A stretch of DNA of 64,000 nt from Paracoccus tegillarcae (GCF_002847305.1 NZ_CP025408.1:1162001-1226000); one strand, 5' to 3'; numbered from the stretch's first letter, positions 47,253 to 55,750 are shown. The notes: generated from the sequence alone by a model not told the origin. A program made the numbers and translations.

Positions 47253-47915
47253 TCACCAGGCTACCTGATTGCCCTTCCAGTCCCAGAACGTCCCGCTATC
47301 GGCTGGCGTCAGACGCGAAATCACATCGAGCAAGGCCTGAGCGGATTTCTCTGGCGTGATGGTCGGATGACGGGCCGCGTATTCCTGCGTCAGCGCCGTT
47401 TCAACGGTGCCCGGATGCAGCGCGACGACGATGCGATTTTGGTGTTTACGAGCGATCTCTATCGCGGCGGTACGGATGATCTGGTTCTGTGCCGCCTTGG
47501 CCGCGCGATAGCTGATCCAGCCGCCGAGGCCGTTGTCGCCAATGGACCCCACCCGGGCCGAAAGCGAGGCAAACACTGCCCTGCCCTCCTCTCGCATCAG
47601 GGGGCTGAAATCGCGCAGCAGCAGCGCCACGCCAATCGCGTTGAGCTGAAACTGCGCGGCCATGGCATCGGCATCAATCGCGCGGATCGTCTTTTCCGGC
47701 GTTTGCCCGTCTACGACAAGCGCGCCGGTTGCATTGAAGATCAGATCAAAGCGCTGGTCGCTGATCCGTTCTGCCGCCGCCGCGACGCTGGCCTGATCTC
47801 TCAGATCCAACCCGTCCCGGCGCGACAGGCCCGTTACCTCGCCGCCACCATCGCGCAACCGTTTGGCAATCGCCCCACCGATGCCGCCCGTGTCGCCGAT
47901 CACCAGCGCCTTCAT
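47253..47915 (-). CDS. SDR-family protein, C-factor-like
   Basis: A 220-residue short SDR: GDTGGIG at 7-13, the Asp-containing stretch DGLDLRD, catalytic Y136 and K140 (YRAAK) with S117 or S119 ahead. It resembles the small CsgA/C-factor-like SDRs (FNATGAL, LHPGTVETAL, GTFWDWKG near the end). The ATG at 47915 overlaps the DUF2177 stop (ATGA); the open frame extends 21 codons further but over the neighbour. Short C-factor-like SDRs are often found near cyclopropane-synthase genes. Confidence 0.82.
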   Translation of the reverse strand: MKALVIGDTGGIGGAIAKRLRDGGGEVTGLSRRDGLDLRDQASVAAAAERISDQRFDLIFNATGALVVDGQTPEKTIRAIDADAMAAQFQLNAIGVALLLRDFSPLMREEGRAVFASLSARVGSIGDNGLGGWISYRAAKAAQNQIIRTAAIEIARKHQNRIVVALHPGTVETALTQEYAARHPTITPEKSAQALLDVISRLTPADSGTFWDWKGNQVAW

Positions 47916-48310
47916 GACAGCCAGCGCGCCACGCTGACACCCGCCCAGGCCGAGAAACCTGTGAGAAAACCGCCCCAAAGCGTGTCGATCACGACCTGCT
48001 GCATCGACCAGTCGCGCAGCGTTGCATAGTTGGTGAATTCATAGGTGCCATAGCACATCAGACCGATCAGCGCCCCGCCGACCAGCGCCTTGATCGGCCT
48101 GCCCTCTGCCAGCGCCGGCACCGAGACAAAATACAACACCCCGACGATATAGGCCGAGTAAAACAGCGCCGCCGGCAGCATCCGGAACGGATCGGCCAGC
48201 AACGCGCCGACATGGCGCTCAAACACCGGCCGGATGATCTGGGTGATGCCGATGATGTCGATCAGCAGAAAGATGACAAGCGTGGCAGCGTAGAGGATGA
48301 TGATTTGCAT
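47912..48310 (-). CDS. DUF2177 family membrane protein
   Basis: A 132-residue integral membrane protein of four hydrophobic segments with the DUF2177 pattern: LIDIIGITQIIRPVFERHVG near 16-35, LPAALFYSAYIVGVLYFVSVPAL near 45-67, GLMCYGTYEFTNYATLRDWS near 83-102, and DTLWGGFLTG. Function is unknown. It frequently occurs with sigma-linked cyclopropane-synthase clusters, and here it is coupled to the C-factor-like SDR. Confidence 0.9.
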   Translation of the reverse strand: MQIIILYAATLVIFLLIDIIGITQIIRPVFERHVGALLADPFRMLPAALFYSAYIVGVLYFVSVPALAEGRPIKALVGGALIGLMCYGTYEFTNYATLRDWSMQQVVIDTLWGGFLTGFSAWAGVSVARWLS

Positions 48311-48488
48311 GGCTGGGTCCTGAATGGTCTGTGTTCATATGACGAATGACTCCGGCAGAAAGTTGCGTCGCAAGGGGGATTTATGGGCTGTTGCCCCGTT
48401 CCGGTATTCGCCCGATCGGTCATCGACGGACGCTGCAAGGCACGGCGGGCTTGCGACCCGATGCCAATATCCATCGGCATCCGCGCGG

Positions 48489-48515
48489 TTGACAAGAAAC
48501 GGGGCGGACCATAAT
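48489..48515 (+). promoter_or_regulatory. probable promoter of the FMN riboswitch-ribH unit
   Basis: TTGACA at 48489-48494 and CATAAT at 48510-48515 with a 15-base spacer, ending about ten bases before the first conserved riboswitch bases. The spacer is short but both boxes match the housekeeping consensus well. Confidence 0.5.
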
Positions 48516-48523
48516 CCGGGTTC

Positions 48524-48646
48524 ATTCTCAGGGCGGGGTGCAATTCCCCACCGGCGGTTACAGCCCGCGAGCGCCGTCAGTTGGGCGGGTCAGCAGATCC
48601 GGTGAAATTCCGGGGCCGACGGTCATAGTCCGGATGAAAGAGAATG
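48524..48646 (+). ncRNA. FMN riboswitch (RFN element)
   Basis: All the conserved parts of the RFN element appear in order: TTCTCAGGGCGGGGTG (48525-48540), CAATTCCCCACCGGCGGTTA, CAGCCCGCGAGC, GGTCAGCAGATCCGGTG, AATTCCGGGGCCGACGGT, ATAGTCCGGATG and the closing AAAGAGAAT ending about 48645. The outer stem pairs the 5' ATTCTC with the 3' GAGAAT. It binds FMN and should shut down the downstream ribH when flavin is plentiful, probably at translation initiation or by premature termination in the 70 bases before the start codon. Confidence 0.96.
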
Positions 48647-48715
48647 GGGCAATCGGTGTCGAACCGCGCGTCTCTGACGCTCTGGGGTCTTGTCATGTTG
48701 AAAGGATCCAGAGCT

Positions 48716-49183
48716 ATGACAAAAACCCCAAAATTCGCCTTCATCAAGGCGCGCTGGCATGCCGAGATCGTTGACCAGGCTTATGCGGGTTTTCAGGCGC
48801 GACTGAAAGAACTGGGTGTCGCGGCGCAGGTTGATACGTTCGACGTGCCCGGCGCGTTTGAAATGCCGCTAATGGCGCAAAAGCTGGCCGAGACCGGCGA
48901 ATATGCGGCCGTCGCGGCGGCGGCGCTGGTCGTTGATGGTGGCATTTACCGGCACGATTTTGTGGCGCAGGCCGTGGTGTCGGGGCTGATGGACGCAGGT
49001 TTGACGACCGGCGTGCCGGTGCTGTCGGTGTCGCTGACCCCACATCACTTTCAACCGACGACCGACCATATCGGCTTTTTCGCCGAGCATTTCGTGACGA
49101 AGGGCCGCGAGGCAGCGGATGCCATCATGGCCGTTACCCGCCTGCACGACGGGCTTGTGCCAGCGGAAAAATCCGCCGCCTGA
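48716..49183 (+). CDS. ribH: 6,7-dimethyl-8-ribityllumazine synthase, type II (RibH2-like)
   Basis: A 155-residue lumazine synthase, the penultimate enzyme of riboflavin synthesis. Seen are FAFIKARWHAEIVDQAY, FDVPGAFEMPL (substrate loop), DGGIYRHDFVA and the catalytic His region LTPHHFQ. These match RibH2 of Brucella and Mesorhizobium, which also lies alone behind an FMN riboswitch. The ATG at 48716 has AAAGGA nine bases upstream; an earlier ATG at 48695 lacks one. No other rib genes are adjacent, so this is a stand-alone, FMN-controlled copy. Confidence 0.93.
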   Translation: MTKTPKFAFIKARWHAEIVDQAYAGFQARLKELGVAAQVDTFDVPGAFEMPLMAQKLAETGEYAAVAAAALVVDGGIYRHDFVAQAVVSGLMDAGLTTGVPVLSVSLTPHHFQPTTDHIGFFAEHFVTKGREAADAIMAVTRLHDGLVPAEKSAA

Positions 49184-49215
49184 TCTGCAATGGCTGGCGG
49201 CGTCAGTCGGCGGCG

Positions 49216-50205
49216 TCAGTTGGCAGCCACGCCCCCGGTCATGTTCGGATCTTCGGTCCCGAGCAGCCGGCGCGCGGTGAACTTGTCGGTGATCAGCACG
49301 TCGATCACGCCTGTTCGCAAGGCGCCCCGGATCGCTGCGGCTTTCGCCTGCCCGCCGGCAAGCGCCATGACGCGGTCGACGGGGCCCAGTTCTTCCAGCG
49401 TCATGCCGATCACACGCTCGTCCAGCGGCGTCTTGACCAGCCCGCCCTCGGCATCGAAAAAGCGCAGGCTGATATCGCCGACGCCGCCAGCCTCGCGGAT
49501 TTCACTGAGTTCGCGTGAGGAAAACACGTTGCCGCTGCGCGACAGCATTCCCGATGGCTCGATCGCGCCGATCCCGACAATGCCCAGGGTGATGCGCCGG
49601 TAGAGATCCATCGTCTCGCGGATATAGGGGTCGCCCAGCAGGACCAGCTTGGCCTCGCGCGATTGGGTCACACCGGGCGCGCTGAGCATCTGCGGCTCGG
49701 CCCCGGTCAGCCGCGCCAGACGGGTGATCAACTGGTTGGCATGGGTCTGTACCGCCGGGTTGCCCATGCCGCCAAGGGTCTGGACGACGAATTTTGCCTT
49801 GCCGGATTTCATCGGATGGATGTTGTCGACCATGCGCAGGATGGTTTCCGACCAGCTTGACACGCCGATGATTTCGCCCGCCTGCAGTGTCGCCTCAAGG
49901 AAATGCGCGGCGGCCTCGCCGATCCGGGCCATGATGGCGCCGTCGCGATCCTCGCTGCACTCGACGACGATGACCTCGGACAGGCCAAACAGATCGCGCA
50001 GATCGCGTTCCAATTCGACATAAGTACCCGAGGGCGCGACCACCGTGGTGCGCACGATTTCCTCTTCGACGGCCTTCTTTAGCAGGCGCGAAACACTCGC
50101 CTGCGAAATGCGCAGATGCTGGGCGATATCCGCCTGACGCTGACCTTCGCTATGATACATCTGCGCCACGCGCGAAATCATGCGAAGTTCGTTCAGGCGG
50201 GACAT
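49216..50205 (-). CDS. SorC-family sugar-binding transcriptional regulator of the transketolase/kinase operon
   Basis: A 329-residue SorC-type regulator. The helix-turn-helix is YHSEGQRQADIAQHLRISQASVSRLLKKA (about 17-45). The sugar-binding domain has IIGVSSWSETILRMV, VVQTLGGMGNP, TLGIVGIGAIEPSGML and the terminal GGQAKAAAIRGALRTGVIDVLITD. It is the last gene of the minus-strand operon tktN-tktC-kinase-regulator. A perfect 18-base palindrome lies between the kinase stop and this start, and related sites lie in the divergent promoter region at 53.5-53.7 kb. Confidence 0.9.
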   Translation of the reverse strand: MSRLNELRMISRVAQMYHSEGQRQADIAQHLRISQASVSRLLKKAVEEEIVRTTVVAPSGTYVELERDLRDLFGLSEVIVVECSEDRDGAIMARIGEAAAHFLEATLQAGEIIGVSSWSETILRMVDNIHPMKSGKAKFVVQTLGGMGNPAVQTHANQLITRLARLTGAEPQMLSAPGVTQSREAKLVLLGDPYIRETMDLYRRITLGIVGIGAIEPSGMLSRSGNVFSSRELSEIREAGGVGDISLRFFDAEGGLVKTPLDERVIGMTLEELGPVDRVMALAGGQAKAAAIRGALRTGVIDVLITDKFTARRLLGTEDPNMTGGVAAN

Positions 50206-50222
50206 GTCAGGCCTTTCGCGAG

Positions 50223-50240
50223 AGTGAATAATTATTCACT
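50223..50240. promoter_or_regulatory. perfect 18-base palindrome AGTGAATAATTATTCACT, SorC-type operator
   Basis: A perfect palindrome centred 26 bases upstream of the SorC-family start codon and touching the kinase stop codon (50239-50241). Its core GAATAATTATTC recurs as GAATATATATTC at 53494-53505 and GAATATTTATAC at 53665-53676, which points to one regulator binding all three. Confidence 0.65.
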
Positions 50241-51699
50241 ATACCTGCGCCGTTGTGCGGGCAATAGCCATTCGCCAACTTTCCAATGCCGCAATCCGGG
50301 TTTCCGGCTGCATTTGCGGGGTGATGTGCGCGTCGCGGCTGATCAGCGCGGTCAGCGCATCCAGATCGGCCCAGAAGCCGGTTTTCAGCCCGGCCAGATA
50401 GGCCGCGCCCAGCGCCGACGCCTCGGCATTGCGGCAGGGTGTGACCGGGTGGTTCAGATAATCGGCGACAAGCTGCATCAAAAAGCGATTGCGGCTTGGG
50501 CCACCATCCACGGAAAGCCGGCCGATCCCGCCTGCGGCCTCTGCCATGATCGCGAATACGGCCTGAACCTGCAGCGCCATGCTGTCAGCCGAGGCGCGCG
50601 CGATCTGGGCCGGACCACTGCCAAAGGACAGCCCGCAGACCAGTCCGCGCGCGTCCGCGTCCCAATAGGGCGCACCCAGACCGACATGGGCCGGCACCAG
50701 TGACACCCCACCGCTGTCGGGGACTGTCTGGGCAAGGTCCAGCAAGGCCTCCACCCCATCCAGACCAAGCAGCGCGGCGGTCCAGGGCAGGATCGCGGCG
50801 CTGACGAGGATATTGCCCTCGAACGCAAAGGTGGACGTGCCGTTCAGCGACCAGGCGATGGTGGTCGTGATGCCCTGGGGGGGGATGATGAAGTCGGGAA
50901 TCGTCGTCATGACGGATGATCCGGTGCCGAAAGTCACCTTGCCATCGCCGCTACCAAAGGCGCCGTGGCTGAACAATGCCGCATGTGAATCGCCAATGGC
51001 CGACGCGATGGGGATGCCGCCCGGCAATGGGCCGTCGGCCTGCGTGACACCGAAATCATGGGCGGAATCGCAAACCACGGGCAGTGCTGACTGGTCGATC
51101 CCGAACAATGCGCAGAGCCATTCGTCCCATTGTCCCTCGGCCAGATTGAACAATTGCGTCCGCGCCGCGTTCGAGCGATCGGTCGCATGGACCCGCCCCC
51201 CGGTCAGCTTCCAGATCAGCCAGCTGTCCACGGTGCCGATGCAGATATTCGTGCCACCGCCATGATGCTTTTGCAGCCACGCCGCCTTGGTCGCCGGAAA
51301 CATCGGGTCCAGCGGCAGGCCGGTCCGCGCGATCACCTCGGCTTCATGGCCCGCGTCGCGCAGTGCCTCGCACCCGGCGGCGGTTCGGCGGCATTGCCAA
51401 CTGATGACCGGGCCAAGGGGTTGCCCGGTCGCCCGGTCCCAGATCAATATCGATTCGCGTTGGTTCGAAATGCCAAGAGCCACGATCTCGACGTCCGGCG
51501 CGGCCTGCAAACAGGCACCGATTGCAGTCAGCGTGGCCTGCCAGATCGCCTCGGCATCCTGCTGGACCCAGCCTGAACGTGGATGGTCAATTGGCACGGG
51601 CGCCGAACCGCTGGCGATGATCCGGCCCGCCTCATCGACCATCACCGCCTTGGAATTGGTCGTGCCCTCGTCGATGGCCAGGACGACGCGCCGGGACAT
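50239..51699 (-). CDS. FGGY-family carbohydrate kinase (glycerol kinase-like)
   Basis: A 486-residue sugar kinase. The N-terminal phosphate loop is LAIDEGTTNSKAVMVD (about 7-22), followed by ISNQRESILIWDRATG, catalytic IGDSHAALF, the phosphate 2 loop TFGTGSSVM and adenosine motif VDGGPSRNRFLMQLVADYL. The EGTTNSKA and NQRES patterns resemble glycerol kinase more than xylulokinase. It follows the transketolase subunits by 3 bases. In this setting it likely phosphorylates a ketose (for example apulose or a tetrulose/pentulose) so that the product can enter the transketolase step. Confidence 0.88.
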   Translation of the reverse strand: MSRRVVLAIDEGTTNSKAVMVDEAGRIIASGSAPVPIDHPRSGWVQQDAEAIWQATLTAIGACLQAAPDVEIVALGISNQRESILIWDRATGQPLGPVISWQCRRTAAGCEALRDAGHEAEVIARTGLPLDPMFPATKAAWLQKHHGGGTNICIGTVDSWLIWKLTGGRVHATDRSNAARTQLFNLAEGQWDEWLCALFGIDQSALPVVCDSAHDFGVTQADGPLPGGIPIASAIGDSHAALFSHGAFGSGDGKVTFGTGSSVMTTIPDFIIPPQGITTTIAWSLNGTSTFAFEGNILVSAAILPWTAALLGLDGVEALLDLAQTVPDSGGVSLVPAHVGLGAPYWDADARGLVCGLSFGSGPAQIARASADSMALQVQAVFAIMAEAAGGIGRLSVDGGPSRNRFLMQLVADYLNHPVTPCRNAEASALGAAYLAGLKTGFWADLDALTALISRDAHITPQMQPETRIAALESWRMAIARTTAQV

Positions 51700-51702
51700 G
51701 AC

Positions 51703-52662
51703 TTATGCCTTCCGCTTCAGCAAGGCTGCGGCGCTGTCGGCAATGGCTGCGGGCGACATGCCGAAATCATCCAGCAATTGATTGGCGGATGCGGTGTGGG
51801 CGAAGACGCCCGGCACGCCCAGTCGGGTCATCGGCACCGGCATGTTATCCACGACCACCTCGGCCACGGCGCTGCCAAGACCGCCGAAGGTGGTGTGTTC
51901 CTCGACCGTCAGAATTGCGCCGGTATCGGTCGCGGCAGCGATGATCGCCTCTGCGTCGATGGGCCGGACGGTGGCCATATTCAGGACACGCGCGGCGATG
52001 CCCCTGCCCTCAAGCAGGTCGGCTGCGATCAATGCGCGGTGGGTCAACACGCCGTTGGCGATGATGGTCAGATCATTGCCTTCGCGCAGCGTATTCGCAC
52101 GGCCAAGTTCAAAGACATGTCCGTCGGGCAGAACGTCGGGCACGCCCACGCGGCTGAGCCGCAGAAAGCAGCCGCCGTCATGCTTGGCGGCCCAGCGGAT
52201 GGCGGCTGCGGTCTCGTTGCGGTCGGCGGGACAGATGACGGGTACATTGGGCAATGCGCGGATCCAGGCGAAATCCTCGATCGAATGGTGGGTCGGGCCA
52301 AGTTCGCCATACGCCATGCCCGAACTGATGCCGACCAGTTTCACATTGGTCTGCGAATAGGCGATATCGGCCTTGATCTGTTCCAGCGCGCGACCGGTCA
52401 GAAAGGGGGCAGCCGCGCAGACAAAGGGGATCTTGCCGCCATTGGCCAGCCCGGCGCCGACACCCACCATGTTCTGTTCGGCAATGCCGACATTGATCAG
52501 ACGGTCGGGGAATTTGTCGCGGAACCCACCCAGTTTGGATGAGCCGACCGAGTCATTGACGACCGCAACGATATCGTCATTCGCAGCGCCCAGTTCCTCC
52601 AGCGTCGCGGTGAAGGCGTCGCGGCAATCATGGAGCTTTGCGGCTTCAAAGGGGGCGTTCAT
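51703..52662 (-). CDS. transketolase, C-terminal (pyrimidine-binding) subunit
   Basis: A 319-residue half-transketolase. The Pyr domain contains INVGIAEQNMVGVGAGLANGG with the catalytic Glu (about residues 57-77) and AYGELGPTHHSIEDFAWIRALPNVPVICPAD. The C-terminal domain has VEEHTTFGGLGSAVAE. With the adjacent N-terminal half it forms a heteromeric enzyme, as in split transketolases of sugar-specific pathways such as the apulose-4-phosphate transketolase pair. Its ATG overlaps the N-subunit stop (ATGA at 52659-52662). Confidence 0.92.
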   Translation of the reverse strand: MNAPFEAAKLHDCRDAFTATLEELGAANDDIVAVVNDSVGSSKLGGFRDKFPDRLINVGIAEQNMVGVGAGLANGGKIPFVCAAAPFLTGRALEQIKADIAYSQTNVKLVGISSGMAYGELGPTHHSIEDFAWIRALPNVPVICPADRNETAAAIRWAAKHDGGCFLRLSRVGVPDVLPDGHVFELGRANTLREGNDLTIIANGVLTHRALIAADLLEGRGIAARVLNMATVRPIDAEAIIAAATDTGAILTVEEHTTFGGLGSAVAEVVVDNMPVPMTRLGVPGVFAHTASANQLLDDFGMSPAAIADSAAALLKRKA

Positions 52663-53480
52663 TCTGCGGGCTCCTTCAATTCGGCGATTGCCTGCTCGTA
52701 CTGTTCTTTGCTGGGCACTTTGTGATGCCAGGCGACGTTATCGGTCATGAAGGAAATGCCCTGGCCCTTGTTGGTATGTGCGACGATGCAAGTCGGTTTG
52801 CCCGGCGTCACATTCTGCGCCGCCAGCGCCTGTGTGATCTGATCCATATCATGGCCGTCAATTTCCTGCACCGCCCAGCCGAAGGCCTCTAGCTTGGGGG
52901 CAAGCGGCGCGACATCGTTCGTATCCGCCAGCCGCGCGCCCTGCTGCAGGCGGTTATGGTCGATGATCAGCGTCAGGTTATCCAGCTTGAACTGCGCGGC
53001 GGACATGATCGCCTCCCAGTTGGACCCCTCTTGCATCTCACCGTCGCCGGTGATGACGAATGTCCGCCAGTTGGCCTTGTCCAGCTTTGCAGCCGTGGCC
53101 ATGCCGACGGCAACCGGCAGGCCGTGCCCCAGCGGGCCGGTATTGGTTTCCACCCCCGGAACCTTCACCTTGTTGGGGTGACCGTTCAAGCGCGAGTTAT
53201 GCTGCAGGAAGGTCGCGATCTCTTCCTTCGGGATGAAACCTTTTTCCGACAGCGTGATATACAATGCCAGCGCCGTGTGCCCCTTGGACAGGACCAGGCG
53301 ATCCCTGTTCGGATCGAGCGGGTTATCGGGATCGACATTCATCGCATCAAAGTACAGTGCGGTCAGCAGGTCGATGACCGACATCTCTCCGCCGACATGG
53401 CCCGCGCCCGCCTCGAACACGGCGCGGACATCACGCTGACGGATACGATTCGCTATTTTGCGAAGCTCCTGGGGTTCCAT
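52659..53480 (-). CDS. transketolase, N-terminal (thiamine diphosphate-binding) subunit
   Basis: A 273-residue half-transketolase. The thiamine diphosphate motif is GDGEMQEGSNWEAIMSAAQFKLDNLTLIIDHN (in parts, about 140-170), preceded by SKGHTALALY and GPLGHGLPVAVGMA. It is the first gene of the minus-strand operon, with the promoter region shared with the divergent ABC operon. The ATG at 53480 follows CGAGGTG; a GTG two codons earlier is in frame. A split transketolase in a dedicated sugar operon suggests a specialised C2-transfer on an unusual ketose phosphate. Confidence 0.92.
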   Translation of the reverse strand: MEPQELRKIANRIRQRDVRAVFEAGAGHVGGEMSVIDLLTALYFDAMNVDPDNPLDPNRDRLVLSKGHTALALYITLSEKGFIPKEEIATFLQHNSRLNGHPNKVKVPGVETNTGPLGHGLPVAVGMATAAKLDKANWRTFVITGDGEMQEGSNWEAIMSAAQFKLDNLTLIIDHNRLQQGARLADTNDVAPLAPKLEAFGWAVQEIDGHDMDQITQALAAQNVTPGKPTCIVAHTNKGQGISFMTDNVAWHHKVPSKEQYEQAIAELKEPAE

Positions 53481-53493
53481 GCACACCTCGTAT

Positions 53494-53505
53494 GAATATA
53501 TATTC
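53494..53505. promoter_or_regulatory. GAATATATATTC palindrome before the transketolase operon
   Basis: A perfect 12-base palindrome 14 bases upstream of the transketolase N-subunit start. It shares the GAATAnnTATTC pattern of the 18-base palindrome at 50223-50240 and is placed to block transcription or initiation of the minus-strand operon. Confidence 0.5.
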
Positions 53506-53656
53506 TCTAACTACTAAAAATGCACACGCCCGTCAAGTCAGGCAATGGCCCCTGTCCCGCGAAAAATAGATCGGCCAGCAATGATTGCGCAAACGGCGCT
53601 GCATCGACTCATCCGCAGACTTGACAGCCCGGACACAAACCGCTAGGCATTTTTGA

Positions 53657-53676
53657 TCACTAGTGAATATTTATAC
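53657..53676. promoter_or_regulatory. TCACTAGTGAATATTTATAC site before the ABC operon
   Basis: The stretch contains the perfect palindrome TCACTAGTGA (53657-53666) and, overlapping it, GAATATTTATAC (53665-53676), which matches the core of the 50223-50240 palindrome at 10 of 12 positions. It lies about 30-45 bases upstream of the permease start codon, so one regulator may control both divergent operons. Confidence 0.5.
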
Positions 53677-53703
53677 TGAACTGGTGTGCTTCGGGAGGAT
53701 GCC

Positions 53704-54684
53704 ATGACGAACGCCACGACCGAAACGGCCGGGAAACCCCGCCTGTCAGAGTTCTTGTCGCCCACCGGCGTCACCGGGCCACTGATCGGGTTGATCCTGC
53801 TATGCGTCGTCCTGTCGCTGGCCACCGACTCTTTCCTGTCGGTCCGCAACTTTCTGAACATTCTCGATCAGATCACCGTCCTGGGCATCATGGCGGTCGG
53901 CATGACCTTCGTGATCCTCATCGGCGGGATCGATCTGTCTGTCGGGTCGGTCCTTGCTTTGGCGATGATGGTCCTTGGCTATCTTGCGGTCACGATGGGT
54001 CTGCCCATGCCTGTGGCAATCGCCGGGGCGCTTGTCGCGGCGGCCCTGTGTGGGCTGGGATCGGGGTTGCTGATCACCATGTTCAACGTGCCGGCCTTCA
54101 TCGCCACGCTGGCGATGATGTCGATCGCACGCGGGCTGGCCAACATGATCACCAATGGCTCGCAGATCATCGGCTTTCCGGCGTGGTTCAACATGTCAGC
54201 GATCATTCGTTATGGCGGTTTTCTGACCATGACCGTGGCCGTGATGCTGGTCGTGTTCCTGCTGGCCTTTCTGTTTCAGCGTTACCGCCAGGGTGGCCGT
54301 TCGCTCTATGCAATCGGCGGCAGCCCCGAGGTGGCCCGTCTGGCCGGGATCAATGTCAATCGCGCGACGGTGCTGGTCTACGTCGCATCTGCCACGCTGT
54401 CGGGTCTGGCGGGCGTGCTGATGGCCGCAAGGCTGGATGCGGTGCAGCCCAGTTCCGGCGTGTCCTACGAACTTGACGCCATCGCGGCTGTGGTTATCGG
54501 CGGAACCAGCCTGTCGGGCGGCACCGGCGGGATCGGCGGCACGCTGATCGGCGTGCTGATCATCGGCGTGCTGCGCAACGGGCTGAACCTGATGCAGGTC
54601 TCGCCCTTCGTGCAGGCCGTCATCATCGGTCTGGTCATCGTGCTGGCTGTCGCCGCCGAAACCTTCAAGCGCCGTGGCCGCTGA
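53704..54684 (+). CDS. sugar ABC transporter permease, RbsC type
   Basis: A 326-residue CUT2 permease with about ten hydrophobic segments and the family blocks LGIMAVGMTFVILIGGIDLSVGSVLAL in parts near 65-91, and DAIAAVVIGGTSLSGGTGGIGGTLIG near 265-290. The ATG at 53704 follows GGGAGGAT; six extra in-frame codons upstream are unlikely. It is the first gene of the divergent transporter operon, an unusual order (permease, binding protein, ATPase). Confidence 0.92.
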   Translation: MTNATTETAGKPRLSEFLSPTGVTGPLIGLILLCVVLSLATDSFLSVRNFLNILDQITVLGIMAVGMTFVILIGGIDLSVGSVLALAMMVLGYLAVTMGLPMPVAIAGALVAAALCGLGSGLLITMFNVPAFIATLAMMSIARGLANMITNGSQIIGFPAWFNMSAIIRYGGFLTMTVAVMLVVFLLAFLFQRYRQGGRSLYAIGGSPEVARLAGINVNRATVLVYVASATLSGLAGVLMAARLDAVQPSSGVSYELDAIAAVVIGGTSLSGGTGGIGGTLIGVLIIGVLRNGLNLMQVSPFVQAVIIGLVIVLAVAAETFKRRGR

Positions 54685-54787
54685 GAATTTTTCGGTGAAG
54701 GAAATGCCCTTCTCCGATCCATTGACCCGCAATGCCGGGTCGCAACGGACCGAAGTTTCAACGGTTCACCCAACGAGGAGGAATAAT

Positions 54788-55723
54788 ATGAAATTCACAG
54801 CGAAAGCCATGATCGCGGCGACTGCCCTGGCGGGTTTGGCCACGGCAGCCTCGGCTGAAGAGATCAAGACAATCGGTGTCGCGGTGCCAAACCTGCAGGC
54901 GGACTTTTTCAACCAGATCAAGCTTGGCGTTGAAAACTATGCCAAGGAAAAAGGCATGGAGACGATCATCGTAGACGCCAAGAACGACACCGCGACCCAG
55001 GTCAGCCAGGTGCAGGATCTGCTGACGCAGGGCATCGACGCGTTCATTTATATCCCTGCCGGCGCCGCCGCAGCCGCCGTACCGACGCGCCTTGCGCGCA
55101 ACGAGGGCATCCCGGTCATCAACGTGGACCGCACCCCCGAAGGCGAACCGGGCGATACATTCATCGCCGGTGAAAGCGTCGAATCCGCCTATGAGGTCTG
55201 CAAGACGATCATTGAAATGGCTGGCGGCGAAGGCAAGATGGCCATCATCCACGGCCAGAAGGGCACGACGCCCGAGGTCGACCGCTTTGCCGGCTGCAAC
55301 CGCGCCATCGAGGAAAACCCCGGCGTCGAACTGGTCAGCCAGCAATGGAGCCAGATGTGGTCGCCCGATGAGGGCTTTTCCATCGCGCAGAACATGCTGC
55401 AGGCGAACCCCGACCTGAAGATCATCTTTGGTCAGGCTGACGCGCTGGCGATGGGTGCGGCAAAGGCTGCCGACGTGGCTGGTGTGTCCGATGACATCAT
55501 CATCGGCGGCTATGACGGCGATGTCGCGGCACTGGAATACCTGGCGAAATGCGAAGGTCCGTTCAAGGTGACCGCCACGCAGAGCACCCAGTTGATGGGC
55601 CGTCTGGCCGTTGATTCCGCCATTGCCGTCGCGGCAGGCGAAACGGTCGAGGAACGTCAGACCCCGAATGCGGTCCTGACCACCTGTGAAAACGCACCAG
55701 AGTTCGTCGCTCAGCACCCCTGA
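54788..55723 (+). CDS. sugar ABC transporter periplasmic binding protein (RbsB type)
   Basis: A 311-residue binding protein. The signal peptide is about residues 1-23 (ending ATAASA, before EEIKTIGVAVP). The mature part shows NLQADFFNQIKLGVENYAKEKGME in parts, VQDLLTQGIDAFIYIPAG, VINVDRTP, MAIIHGQKGTTPEVDR, FGQADALAMGAAKAA and IIGGYDGD. Four Cys in the mature region (two near 135-170 and two near the C-terminal third) could form disulfides, uncommon in this family. The ATG at 54788 follows GAGGAGGAATA. Confidence 0.92.
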   Translation: MKFTAKAMIAATALAGLATAASAEEIKTIGVAVPNLQADFFNQIKLGVENYAKEKGMETIIVDAKNDTATQVSQVQDLLTQGIDAFIYIPAGAAAAAVPTRLARNEGIPVINVDRTPEGEPGDTFIAGESVESAYEVCKTIIEMAGGEGKMAIIHGQKGTTPEVDRFAGCNRAIEENPGVELVSQQWSQMWSPDEGFSIAQNMLQANPDLKIIFGQADALAMGAAKAADVAGVSDDIIIGGYDGDVAALEYLAKCEGPFKVTATQSTQLMGRLAVDSAIAVAAGETVEERQTPNAVLTTCENAPEFVAQHP

Positions 55724-55750
55724 TCCGACACGACGAAGAAAGGCGCCGCC

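Noticed and set aside
48538..48774. Open frame across the riboswitch
   Set aside because: It is the translation of the RFN element and the start of ribH in another frame.
49196..49219. Short GGCGGCGTCAGT duplication near the ribH/SorC ends
   Set aside because: Two copies of 12-13 bases at the junction of convergent genes; too short and simple to interpret.
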